From CAYMRL01 sp964473205 (GTDB taxonomy: Bacteria; Deinococcota; Deinococci; Deinococcales; Trueperaceae): 19,198 nt of DNA. The position numbers and the translations under genes are program-made. Under the pieces are notes generated by a model that was given only the letters and a program-made list of their open reading frames with translations, was not told where the DNA came from and ran no database searches. This document shows, piece by piece, positions 8,087 through 16,286 of the stretch; the stretch's first letter is position 1, and each line of letters opens with the position of its first letter. The stretch covers positions 1 through 19,198 of the forward strand of contig CAYYOK010000063.1 in the NCBI GenBank assembly GCA_964473205.1. The letters are read 5' to 3'.

Positions 8087-9619
8087 TCAGAGGTACGTGG
8101 TTATCGCGCTGCAGGCTGCCTGGTAGCCCTGCTCGCAGGACGCCACCCAAGCGTCGCGCGCTGCGTTGCGTCGGTTCTGCGAGAACAGCGCCCAGCCGAG
8201 GTTGTAGAAGGACTCCGAGTCGCGCGGGTTCTGCTCGACGAGCAGCTGGTACACGCCCTCGGCCTCCTGGTAGCGCTGGGCGGCCAGGTAGCCGGCGCCC
8301 AGGTTGACGCGCGCCTCGACGCTGTTCGGGTTGAGCTGGACCGCGCGCTCGAAGCTGCCGATGGCGCTCGAGTAGTCGGCGAGCTGGTAGGCGCTGAGGC
8401 CGTTCCAGAGCTGGACCTGAGCATCGTTCGGACGGCTCTGGAGCACGCTGCGGAGCAGGTCGTTGGCGGCGGCGTAGTCGCCGAGCCGGTAGTGCGAGCG
8501 CCCGGCGATAAAGCGCGCCGACGTGACGATCTCGGGGTCGGAGAGCCTGGCGATGGCTTCCCTCGCGCTGGTCAGCGCCTCGGCGCTCTGGCCGAGCTGG
8601 TCGTGGGCGGTGGCGAGCGCGAAGTAGATCTCGCCGCGCTGCGGATCGAGCCTCAGCGCGGTGTCGAGGGCCGGCAGCGCCGCGCGCGGCCTGCCGTTCT
8701 CGAGGTGGGTGACACCGAGGTTGTACTGCGCCTCCCACGAGCCCGGGTGGACCGCGACGGCCGCTTCGTAGGAGGAGGCGGCGTCCGCGTCTCTCCCGAG
8801 GCTGCGCTGCAGCGCGCCGAGCTTGACCAGCGTGCTCGCCTGCGCTGCGCCGTCGCCCGCGGCCTGTGCCTTCTCGAGCGCACGCTGCAAGGACCAGATG
8901 GCGTAGTCGATCTGCCCCTGGCCGACGTAGATGTCGGCGATCAGGGCGCTGACGCGGTAGTCGCTGGTGCGGGTCTCGAGGTCCGTCAGCTCGGGCAGGG
9001 CCACGAGGCCGTCTCCGGCGCTGTGCAGGGCGGCACCGCGGCGGAGGATGTACCCGGAGTTGCCTGGCTCGAGCTCCAGGGCGGCGCCGTAGGCGGCCGC
9101 GGCGCCGGAGTAGTCTCCGACGATCTCGAGCTGGCCGGCGAGGCCGAGCTGAGCCTGAACCCGGTCTTCGATGGTGGCCTCTGGGTCGGCCTCCCTCAGG
9201 GCGTTGCGGAAGGCGTTGGCGGCGTCTTGAGCGCGGCGCAGCCGGGCGAGCGTCACCGCCCTGTTGAAGTGGCCGTCGAAGCGCTCGGCATGGAGCCTGG
9301 TCACCTCGGTGAACTCGAAGAGGGCCGCCTGGTAGTCACCGCGCGAGAACTCGGCGAGACCGAGCCCGTAGTGGGCGTCGCCGGAGGTGTAGTCGAGGGC
9401 GATGGCCTCGAGGAAGGCGTTCTTGGCGAGGTCGTGCTGGCCGGCGTTGAAGTGCGCGTTCCCCAGCGCCACCCAGGCGGCGACGTCCCCGCGATCGGCT
9501 TCTACGGCTGCGCGCAGCTCCGCCAGCGACGGTTGAGCCAACGCGGAACCGAGCAGGATCGCGACCGCGAGCCCGATGATGGCAGCGGCCGTCTTGGCCC
9601 TGCGCGAAGTACTGATCAT
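8087..9619 (-). CDS. Exported TPR-repeat protein
   Basis: This 510-residue protein starts with a signal peptide: basic SRRAK, a hydrophobic core at about 11-25, and a probable signal peptidase I site at SALA-Q near residue 28. The rest is almost entirely tetratricopeptide repeats of about 34 residues, roughly 11-12 of them. Clear ones are at about 47-78 (ALGNAHFNAGQHDLAKNAFL), 297-326 (QYNLGVTHLENGRPRAALPA), 401-430 and 435-465. TPR arrays are protein-interaction scaffolds; the partner cannot be read from sequence. Two Cys (C495, C503) near the C-terminus may form a disulfide after export. ATG 9619 has a strong GGGGAGG Shine-Dalgarno 5 nt upstream. The gene lies between rlmN (139 bp away) and the SPOR gene, suggesting but not proving an envelope role. 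Confidence 0.9.
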   Translation of the reverse strand: MISTSRRAKTAAAIIGLAVAILLGSALAQPSLAELRAAVEADRGDVAAWVALGNAHFNAGQHDLAKNAFLEAIALDYTSGDAHYGLGLAEFSRGDYQAALFEFTEVTRLHAERFDGHFNRAVTLARLRRAQDAANAFRNALREADPEATIEDRVQAQLGLAGQLEIVGDYSGAAAAYGAALELEPGNSGYILRRGAALHSAGDGLVALPELTDLETRTSDYRVSALIADIYVGQGQIDYAIWSLQRALEKAQAAGDGAAQASTLVKLGALQRSLGRDADAASSYEAAVAVHPGSWEAQYNLGVTHLENGRPRAALPALDTALRLDPQRGEIYFALATAHDQLGQSAEALTSAREAIARLSDPEIVTSARFIAGRSHYRLGDYAAANDLLRSVLQSRPNDAQVQLWNGLSAYQLADYSSAIGSFERAVQLNPNSVEARVNLGAGYLAAQRYQEAEGVYQLLVEQNPRDSESFYNLGWALFSQNRRNAARDAWVASCEQGYQAACSAITTYL

Positions 9620-9624
9620 GCCAG

Positions 9625-9631
9625 CCTCCCC
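9625..9631 (-). promoter_or_regulatory. Strong Shine-Dalgarno for the TPR gene
   Basis: On the minus strand GGGGAGG lies 5 nt before ATG 9619. This gene thus uses a leadered mRNA, unlike several neighbours. A CATACT hexamer at 9690-9685 is a weak -10 candidate. Confidence 0.6.
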
Positions 9632-9745
9632 AGCAACCCTTGACTCGGCAGTTCAGCGCGTGCGAATCGCGAGTTTCACGGCCAAGTATGAACCACGCCC
9701 GGTGCCCCAAATGTGAAATGCCACACGGGGTCTAGGCTATAGATG

Positions 9746-9760
9746 AGCGTCTGTGACGCT
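9746..9760 (-). terminator. Hairpin at the end of rlmN
   Basis: On the minus strand a perfect 6-bp stem, AGCGTC with GACGCT, closes a 3-nt loop and overlaps the rlmN TAG stop codon. TCATCTATA follows, which is only weakly T-rich. A modest terminator is possible. Confidence 0.4.
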
Positions 9761-10802
9761 ACTGGCGCGCCGTCGTCACGAGCTTGCTCAGAGCCAGCTG
9801 CCCACAGGCGCCGCCGGCATCGCGTCCCCGGCTGAAGCGCACCGAGACGCTCACGCCGCGCCTCTCGAGCGCGGCGCGGAAGGCGTCGCGGCGCGCCGTC
9901 GTCGAGTCGCGGAAACCGGAGCCCTCCCACGGGTTGAACGGGATCAGGTTGACGTGTGCGGTCAGGCCGCTCAGCAGCCCGGCGAGCTGGGTCGCCTGCC
10001 AGTCGTTGTCGTTGACGCCGCGCAGCATCGTGTACTCGATCGTCACGCGCCTGCCTCCGCGCTCCTGCCAGTAGCGCAGGGCGGCGACGATCTCGTCGAT
10101 CGAGTGGGCGTGCGCAGTCGGGATGATCTGGCGCCGCGTCTCCTCGTCGGGCGCGTGCAGGCTGACGGCCAGCACGACCTGCAGGCCCTCGTCCGCCAGG
10201 CGCCGGATCTTGGCCGGCAGGCCGACGGTGGAGAGCGTGATGCGCCTCGGCGACAGCCCGAGGGCGGCGGGATCGACGAGCGTGCGCACGGCGCCCACCG
10301 CCGCGTCGTAGTTGAGCAGGGCCTCGCCCATGCCCATCAGGACGACGTTGCGGATGCTGGCGGGCTCCACGCCCTCGAGCCTGGCGACGGCGGTCAGCTG
10401 CGCGACTATCTCGCCCCGGCTCAGGTTGCGGCCGAAGCCGAGCGCGCCGGTGGCGCAGAAGGCGCAGGCGGCCGGGCAGCCGACCATCGAGGACAGGCAC
10501 ACGGTGCGGCGCGTCAGGTACGGCATGTAGACGGCCTCGGTCTGACGCGAGTCTGCCAGCGTGAACAGGTAGCGCACCGAGCCGTCCCTGGAAGGGAAGC
10601 GCTCGACGGCGGTGAACGGCTCGACCGCGTGCGACTCCGCCAACGTCGCGCGCAGCGAGGCAGGTAGGTCGGTCATCTCCTCGAACGAGGCCACCGGGTT
10701 GCGGTAGAGCCAGGCCCTGAGCTGCTCGCGGCGGTAGCTGGGCGCTTCGGCCGGAAGCGGCAGGTCGTGCGGGTCGTAGTCGTAGAGGCTGCTCGCGCTC
10801 AC
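9759..10802 (-). CDS. rlmN: Dual-specificity RNA methyltransferase RlmN (radical SAM)
   Basis: RlmN methylates C2 of adenine 2503 in 23S rRNA and adenine 37 in some tRNAs, using a radical-SAM [4Fe-4S] cluster and a methylated cysteine. Counting from GTG at 10802 gives 347 residues. The cluster motif CxxxCxxC (CPAACAFCATG) uses C109, C113 and C116. The methyl-transfer cysteines are C102 (TVCLSSMVGC) and C333 near the C-terminus (GRDAGGACGQLA). NVVLMGMGEALLNYD and ITLSTVGLPAKIRRL are family signatures. GTG 10802 is preferred over in-frame TTG 10811 because a TAGCTT -10 box at 10816-10811 overlaps the TTG and ends 8 nt before the GTG. The sequence fits housekeeping RlmN rather than the resistance enzyme Cfr. 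It diverges from glgC. Confidence 0.95.
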   Translation of the reverse strand: MSASSLYDYDPHDLPLPAEAPSYRREQLRAWLYRNPVASFEEMTDLPASLRATLAESHAVEPFTAVERFPSRDGSVRYLFTLADSRQTEAVYMPYLTRRTVCLSSMVGCPAACAFCATGALGFGRNLSRGEIVAQLTAVARLEGVEPASIRNVVLMGMGEALLNYDAAVGAVRTLVDPAALGLSPRRITLSTVGLPAKIRRLADEGLQVVLAVSLHAPDEETRRQIIPTAHAHSIDEIVAALRYWQERGGRRVTIEYTMLRGVNDNDWQATQLAGLLSGLTAHVNLIPFNPWEGSGFRDSTTARRDAFRAALERRGVSVSVRFSRGRDAGGACGQLALSKLVTTARQ

Positions 10803-10810
10803 TGCTCTCA

Positions 10811-10816
10811 AAGCTA
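10811..10816 (-). promoter_or_regulatory. -10 box TAGCTT of a probable leaderless rlmN promoter
   Basis: On the minus strand TAGCTT fits TANNNT and ends 8 nt before GTG 10802, with no Shine-Dalgarno between. The match is weaker than at the SPOR or prenyl synthase genes. Confidence 0.45.
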
Positions 10817-10832
10817 CAGCCTCGACCGCCCC

Positions 10833-10859
10833 CGGTGACAGTGCGCACCGAGCCGGTGC
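10833..10859. promoter_or_regulatory. Palindromic element in the rlmN-glgC divergent region
   Basis: Three alternating half-sites, CGGTG (10833), CACCG (10846) and CGGTG (10854), lie between the two divergent promoters. The core is a perfect 6-3-6 inverted repeat, GCACCG-AGC-CGGTGC, at 10845-10859. It could be an operator or a hairpin; the binding protein is unknown. Confidence 0.35.
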
Positions 10860-10919
10860 TCGCCCAGTTGCTTAGCGACAGCGCGGCCGCACTCGCCACA
10901 GACCGCGCGAGCCTGGCGC

Positions 10920-10925
10920 TACTAT
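10920..10925 (+). promoter_or_regulatory. -10 box TACTAT of a leaderless glgC promoter
   Basis: TACTAT is followed by 8 nt and then ATG 10934. No Shine-Dalgarno is present. This supports ATG 10934 as the real start rather than an in-frame GTG 99 bp upstream. Confidence 0.5.
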
Positions 10926-10933
10926 GTGGCTAC

Positions 10934-12187
10934 ATGGCAAGCAGCAGAGCGCGCGTTGTCGGCATGGTGTTGGCGGGCGGCAAGGGTTCGCGCCTGCATC
11001 CTCTGACCTGGAAACGCACCAAGCCGGCGGTGCCTTTCGGCAGCAAGTACCGCATCATCGACTTCGCGCTCAACAACATGATCAACTCGGAGATCTTCGG
11101 GATCTTCGTGCTGACGCAGTTCAAGGCGCAGTCGCTGACCGAGCACATCCAGCGCAACTGGCGCTTCGGCACCTTCTTCTCCGACTACTTCATCACGCTC
11201 GCGCCGGCTCAGATGTACCTGTACGAGGAGCTCGGCGCCGAGTGGTACCGCGGCACGGCCGACGCGATCTACCAGAACCTCCACCTGATCGACAACCAGC
11301 GCGCGGACCTGGTCGCCGTGTTCAGCGGCGATCACATCTACAAGATGGACATCAGCCACATGATCGAGTACCACCTCGACAACCGCGCCGACGTCACCAT
11401 CGCGGCCTACCCGACGCCGGTCGACGAGGGACGGCGCTTCGGGGTGCTGCAGGTCGACTCCGATTGGCGCATCACGGAGTTCCAGGAGAAGCCGGACGAC
11501 CCCAAGCCGATCCCAGGCCGCTCGACTCACTGCCTGGCGAGCATGGGCAACTACGTGTTCAGCGTCGACAAGCTGATGGAGTTCCTGTCCGAGGACGCGA
11601 TGCGGCCCGGCTCGGAGCACGACTTCGGCAAGGACGTCCTGCCCAAGGCCCTCGCCGACGGGCACAGGCTCTTCGCCTACGACTTCGCCCGCAACCCGAT
11701 ACCCGGCCAGGAGGGCCCGAACACGTACTGGCGCGACGTCGGCACGCTCGACAGCTACTGGGAGGCCAACATGGACCTCGTCGCGGTGCGGCCGCAGTTC
11801 GACCTCTACAACGACGAGTGGCCCCTGCGCACCTCGTCGGAGTACTCGCCGCCCGCCAAGTTCGTCCACGAGGAGGAGGCGAGAACCGGGCGCGCCGTCA
11901 ACTCCCTGGTCGCCGGCGGCGTGATCATCTCCGGCGCGACGCTGCGCAACACCGTGGCGTTCAGGCGCGTGAGGGCCAACTCGTACTCGACCGTCGAGAA
12001 CTCGGTTCTGTTCGACAACGTCACCGTCGGCCGTCACGCGGTGGTCCGCAACGCGATCATCGACAAGAACGTGACCGTGCCCGACGGCGTCGAGATCGGC
12101 GTCGATCCCACGGCCGACAGGGCGAGGGGCCTGACCGTCATGCCCAGCGGGTTGGTGACGGTCCCCAAGGGCTACAAGTTCGAGTGA
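10934..12187 (+). CDS. glgC: Glucose-1-phosphate adenylyltransferase (ADP-glucose pyrophosphorylase)
   Basis: GlgC makes ADP-glucose from glucose-1-phosphate and ATP, the committed step of bacterial glycogen synthesis. The 417 residues match the usual length. The N-terminal nucleotidyltransferase domain shows LAGGKGSRLHPLTWKRTKPA, FGSKYRIIDFALNN, YRGTADAIYQNL and FSGDHIYKMD, then ITEFQEKP and the late signature YWRDVGTLDSYWEANMDL. The C-terminal ~110 residues form a left-handed beta-helix (hexapeptide-like repeats such as SVLFDNVTVGRHAVVRNAII). ATG 10934 follows a leaderless-type -10 box and begins at the conserved N-terminus; a 33-residue extension would run through the promoter region. No other glycogen gene is in the window. 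Allosteric effector preference cannot be judged here. Confidence 0.95.
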   Translation: MASSRARVVGMVLAGGKGSRLHPLTWKRTKPAVPFGSKYRIIDFALNNMINSEIFGIFVLTQFKAQSLTEHIQRNWRFGTFFSDYFITLAPAQMYLYEELGAEWYRGTADAIYQNLHLIDNQRADLVAVFSGDHIYKMDISHMIEYHLDNRADVTIAAYPTPVDEGRRFGVLQVDSDWRITEFQEKPDDPKPIPGRSTHCLASMGNYVFSVDKLMEFLSEDAMRPGSEHDFGKDVLPKALADGHRLFAYDFARNPIPGQEGPNTYWRDVGTLDSYWEANMDLVAVRPQFDLYNDEWPLRTSSEYSPPAKFVHEEEARTGRAVNSLVAGGVIISGATLRNTVAFRRVRANSYSTVENSVLFDNVTVGRHAVVRNAIIDKNVTVPDGVEIGVDPTADRARGLTVMPSGLVTVPKGYKFE

Positions 12188-12235
12188 GCGCCGGCTGTGG
12201 GCGACGACAGGAGGCGGCGGCGCCCGCGCTGCCCG

Positions 12236-12258
12236 AACCCGTACCTGAAGGTAGGGTT
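12236..12258 (+). terminator. glgC: Possible glgC terminator hairpin
   Basis: Nine base pairs (AACCC and TACC with GGTA and GGGTT) form around a TGAA tetraloop, with a single bulged G at 12241. The following GGGTCTTGG is only partly T-rich, so efficiency is uncertain. Confidence 0.35.
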
Positions 12259-12394
12259 GGGTCTTGGTGGTCGGGTTACAGCGCCGACTCATGTTGGGGT
12301 GCTAGCCTTTGGTTCGGTCTGCGCGGGCAGACTTCGCCCGCTCGAGGCTTAGCGGCCACGGCTGGGGCGGCTTGAGCGCGGTCAACGCGCACGC

Positions 12395-12400
12395 GGGAGG
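12395..12400 (+). promoter_or_regulatory. ftsH: Shine-Dalgarno that sets the ftsH TTG start
   Basis: GGGAGG lies exactly 6 nt before TTG 12407 and supports this rare start codon. Confidence 0.7.
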
Positions 12401-12406
12401 CTTGCG

Positions 12407-14410
<2,004 letters not shown>

Positions 14411-14445
14411 GCTGGGCGTCCGGCTGAAGGCGGCGGGGGCCGGCG

Positions 14446-16128
14446 TTGGCACTGCTCGACGGCAAGTACGAGGTCATGTCTCAGCGGCCGCTCGAGGGCG
14501 GCCGCACGCTGTTCGAGGCCGCGGCTCCCGACGGCACGCCCCTGCGGGTCGAATGGTTCGAGCTGCCAGAGGCGCAGGACCCCGCGTTCGAGCGCTACCG
14601 CAGGCTGCTCAAGAAGCTCAAGCGCGACGGCAAGGCCGCGGTTCACGACGTGATCTCGCGGCCGGGAGCGCGCTACGTCGCCTGGCTCAAGGCTCCAGGC
14701 AACTCGCTTCCCGTCGACGACGAGGCTCTTAGCGCCGCTCTGGCCGCGGAGGGTTTCGACCCCGGCGCGGCCGACGTCAGGCGGATAGGCCGCCAGCCGC
14801 CGCAGCTCTACGGGCTGGGCTTCGACGGCCTGCTGGCCGAGCCGAGCCCGACGACCGGCACCTCGCAGCAGACCGCCAGGCGCCTGCGGGACCCGGCGGC
14901 CCGCGCCGACCCGCTGTCGCGCTTCGACAGCCGCAGCCTCAGCTGGACGCTCGCGGGCCTGCTGGGCGTCGTGGCCGTCCTCGTCAGCCTCCTCGCCTGG
15001 AACCGGCTCGTCGAGGAGGCGACCGTCGTGATGCCCGACCTGGCCGGTACGCCGGTCCAGCAGGCGGTCACCGCCCTGGCGCAGCTAGGCTTCGAGGTCG
15101 TCGCCGACGGGATCGCCTCCGAGGCTCCCATCGGCAACGTCATCGACGTCGAGCCGCCGGCCGGCTCGGAGCTGCGCCGCGGCCGCAGCGTGCGGCTGCG
15201 CTACGCGCTGCCGCCAGGGCAGCTCGCCCCGACCGAGGTACCCGCGCTGGTCGGCCTCAGCCACCCGGGCGAGGTCGAAGCCGCGCTGTGGACGGCGGGT
15301 CTCGTCGTCGGCGAGGTCGCGCGCATCAACGCCCCGTCTCCCGCCGGGATCGTCGTCGCGCAGGGCGTGCCCGCAGGCTCACGCGCCGGCACGGGCACCA
15401 GCGTCTCGGTGCTGGTGAGCGCCGGTCCTCTGGCTGCCCAGACCTTCGTGCCCGACCTGGTCGGCATGAACGTCGACGATGCGCGCGCGCTGGCGCTGCT
15501 GGCCGGCGTGGCGCCCGACAGGATCTACCTCGACGAGGTGGCCGCCCAGGCCGGCGCCAGCGGGACCGTGCTGAGCCAGTCGTTGGCGCCCTACGTCCCG
15601 GTCGCGCGGGACCAGGCCGCCCTCAGGCTCGTCGTCAGCACCGGTGGCAGCGCTCCGGCGGCGCAGGGCGGCGCCCCCGACGTGGTGGGCATGGAGCTCG
15701 ACGCCGCCGAGCGCCTCGCCCTCGAAGCCGGCTGGCTGCCCCTGGTCGCGCGCGTCGCCAGCCTCAACCTTCCTAACGGCATGATCGTGTCGCAGGCGCC
15801 TCAGCCGGGGCAGGGCGAGCGGGGCACGCTGGAGTTGACCCTGAACGTTCATCCGATCAGTCTGGTCCCGCCCGACGTCCGCGCGGAGATCCGCGAGAGC
15901 GAGCCGCGCGAGTTCGCGTACGCCTGGACGATCCTGCCAGGCATCGGCGTGACGGACGCTCAGGTGTGGGCCACGACGCTGGACGGCACCCGGACGCTCG
16001 TCGCCACCTGGCGCGTGAGCGGCGGCGAGGTGCTGCGGGGAAGCTGGACGACGGCCGACACGGGGCCGGTCACCTTCGAGCTGCTGCTGGGCGGCAGCCC
16101 TTACGGCGAGCGGCTGCTGGTGCCCTGA
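14446..16128 (+). CDS. PASTA-repeat membrane protein with kinase-N-lobe-like cytoplasmic domain
   Basis: From TTG 14446 this gene encodes 560 residues. Residues 1-90 (LDGKYEVMSQRPLEGGRTLF, then YRRLLKKLKRDGKAAVHDVI) follow the pattern of a Ser/Thr kinase N-lobe. There is no clear Walker-like lysine, HRD or DFG motif and no C-lobe, so it cannot be an active kinase. A single membrane helix at about 165-187 is followed by four PASTA repeats (about 194-256, 263-327, 333-398, 408-468), recognisable by VPxLVGxxxxxA and later SQxPxxG-type stretches. A C-terminal beta-rich domain (about 475-560) is not recognised. PASTA repeats bind muropeptides or beta-lactam-like ligands, so a cell-wall sensing or scaffolding role is inferred. 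A G-rich stretch precedes the TTG as a weak Shine-Dalgarno. It lies 35 bp after ftsH. Confidence 0.87.
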   Translation: MALLDGKYEVMSQRPLEGGRTLFEAAAPDGTPLRVEWFELPEAQDPAFERYRRLLKKLKRDGKAAVHDVISRPGARYVAWLKAPGNSLPVDDEALSAALAAEGFDPGAADVRRIGRQPPQLYGLGFDGLLAEPSPTTGTSQQTARRLRDPAARADPLSRFDSRSLSWTLAGLLGVVAVLVSLLAWNRLVEEATVVMPDLAGTPVQQAVTALAQLGFEVVADGIASEAPIGNVIDVEPPAGSELRRGRSVRLRYALPPGQLAPTEVPALVGLSHPGEVEAALWTAGLVVGEVARINAPSPAGIVVAQGVPAGSRAGTGTSVSVLVSAGPLAAQTFVPDLVGMNVDDARALALLAGVAPDRIYLDEVAAQAGASGTVLSQSLAPYVPVARDQAALRLVVSTGGSAPAAQGGAPDVVGMELDAAERLALEAGWLPLVARVASLNLPNGMIVSQAPQPGQGERGTLELTLNVHPISLVPPDVRAEIRESEPREFAYAWTILPGIGVTDAQVWATTLDGTRTLVATWRVSGGEVLRGSWTTADTGPVTFELLLGGSPYGERLLVP

Positions 16129-16129
16129 C

Positions 16130-16165
16130 GCCCCCGGCTTCGGTCTCAGGCTAGGAGCGGGGGGC
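16130..16165 (+). terminator. Inverted repeat after the PASTA gene
   Basis: GCCCCC (16130-16135) pairs with GGGGGC (16160-16165), 6 bp with a 24-nt loop that contains a small CCG/CGG stem. It lies directly after the stop and before the next promoter. There is no T-run, so its function is uncertain. Confidence 0.3.
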
Positions 16166-16179
16166 GGCCGGGCGCGGTG

Positions 16180-16185
16180 TATAGT
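16180..16185 (+). promoter_or_regulatory. -10 box TATAGT before the ABC exporter genes
   Basis: TATAGT has one mismatch to TATAAT. It lies 11 nt before ATG 16197 and 5 nt before an in-frame TTG at 16191. No -35 hexamer stands out. It would start transcription just before the short ORF and the exporter pair. Confidence 0.55.
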
Positions 16186-16196
16186 GGCCTTTGGCA

Positions 16197-16286
16197 ATGT
16201 TGGCGGCGGCCTATGACGCGCTCATGGCGCAGCCGTTCGTGGCGCGATGGCTGCACCTTCTCCCGCGCATTGGAGCTTCGTGCTAG
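16197..16286 (+). CDS. Short ORF (29 aa), possible leader peptide
   Basis: An ATG just after the TATAGT box opens a 29-codon frame beginning MLAAAYDALMAQ and ending with TAG at 16284-16286. The end overlaps the likely GTG start of the exporter gene (16280), so the two could be translationally coupled. The start faintly recalls N-termini of SAM methyltransferases (YDALMAxxx...RW), so it could also be a gene remnant. There is no direct evidence that it is translated. Confidence 0.3.
   Translation: MLAAAYDALMAQPFVARWLHLLPRIGASC

Larger units (their letters stand above)
12188..12406 (+). other. glgC-ftsH intergenic region (219 bp) with two hairpins
   Basis: I see no coding sequence here. At 12236-12258 AACCC-(G)-TACC pairs with GGTA-GGGTT around a TGAA loop, giving 9 bp with one bulge; it sits about 50 bp past the glgC stop and could be its terminator, although the T-run is poor. 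At 12323-12341 GCGGGC pairs with GCCCGC around a 7-nt loop, in the likely ftsH leader. TAGCCT at 12303-12308 is a weak -10 candidate between them. Confidence 0.45.

Noticed and set aside
7886..9643. 585-codon plus-strand frame opposite the TPR gene
   Set aside because: The minus strand encodes a clear signal peptide and TPR repeats; the plus-strand frame has no recognisable domain.
9712..9725. TGTG-N6-CACA as a Rex or CRP-type operator upstream of the TPR gene
   Set aside because: Only one half-site matches (TGTGAA) and the spacing is 2 bp short of the Rex consensus; it is likely chance.
9759..10802. Cfr-type antibiotic-resistance methyltransferase
   Set aside because: The sequence has typical RlmN signatures, host-like composition and a housekeeping context, with no mobile element nearby.
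10835..10933. 33-residue N-terminal extension of GlgC from a GTG
   Set aside because: It covers the palindrome and -10 box and is not part of the GlgC family; ATG 10934 fits both promoter and protein.
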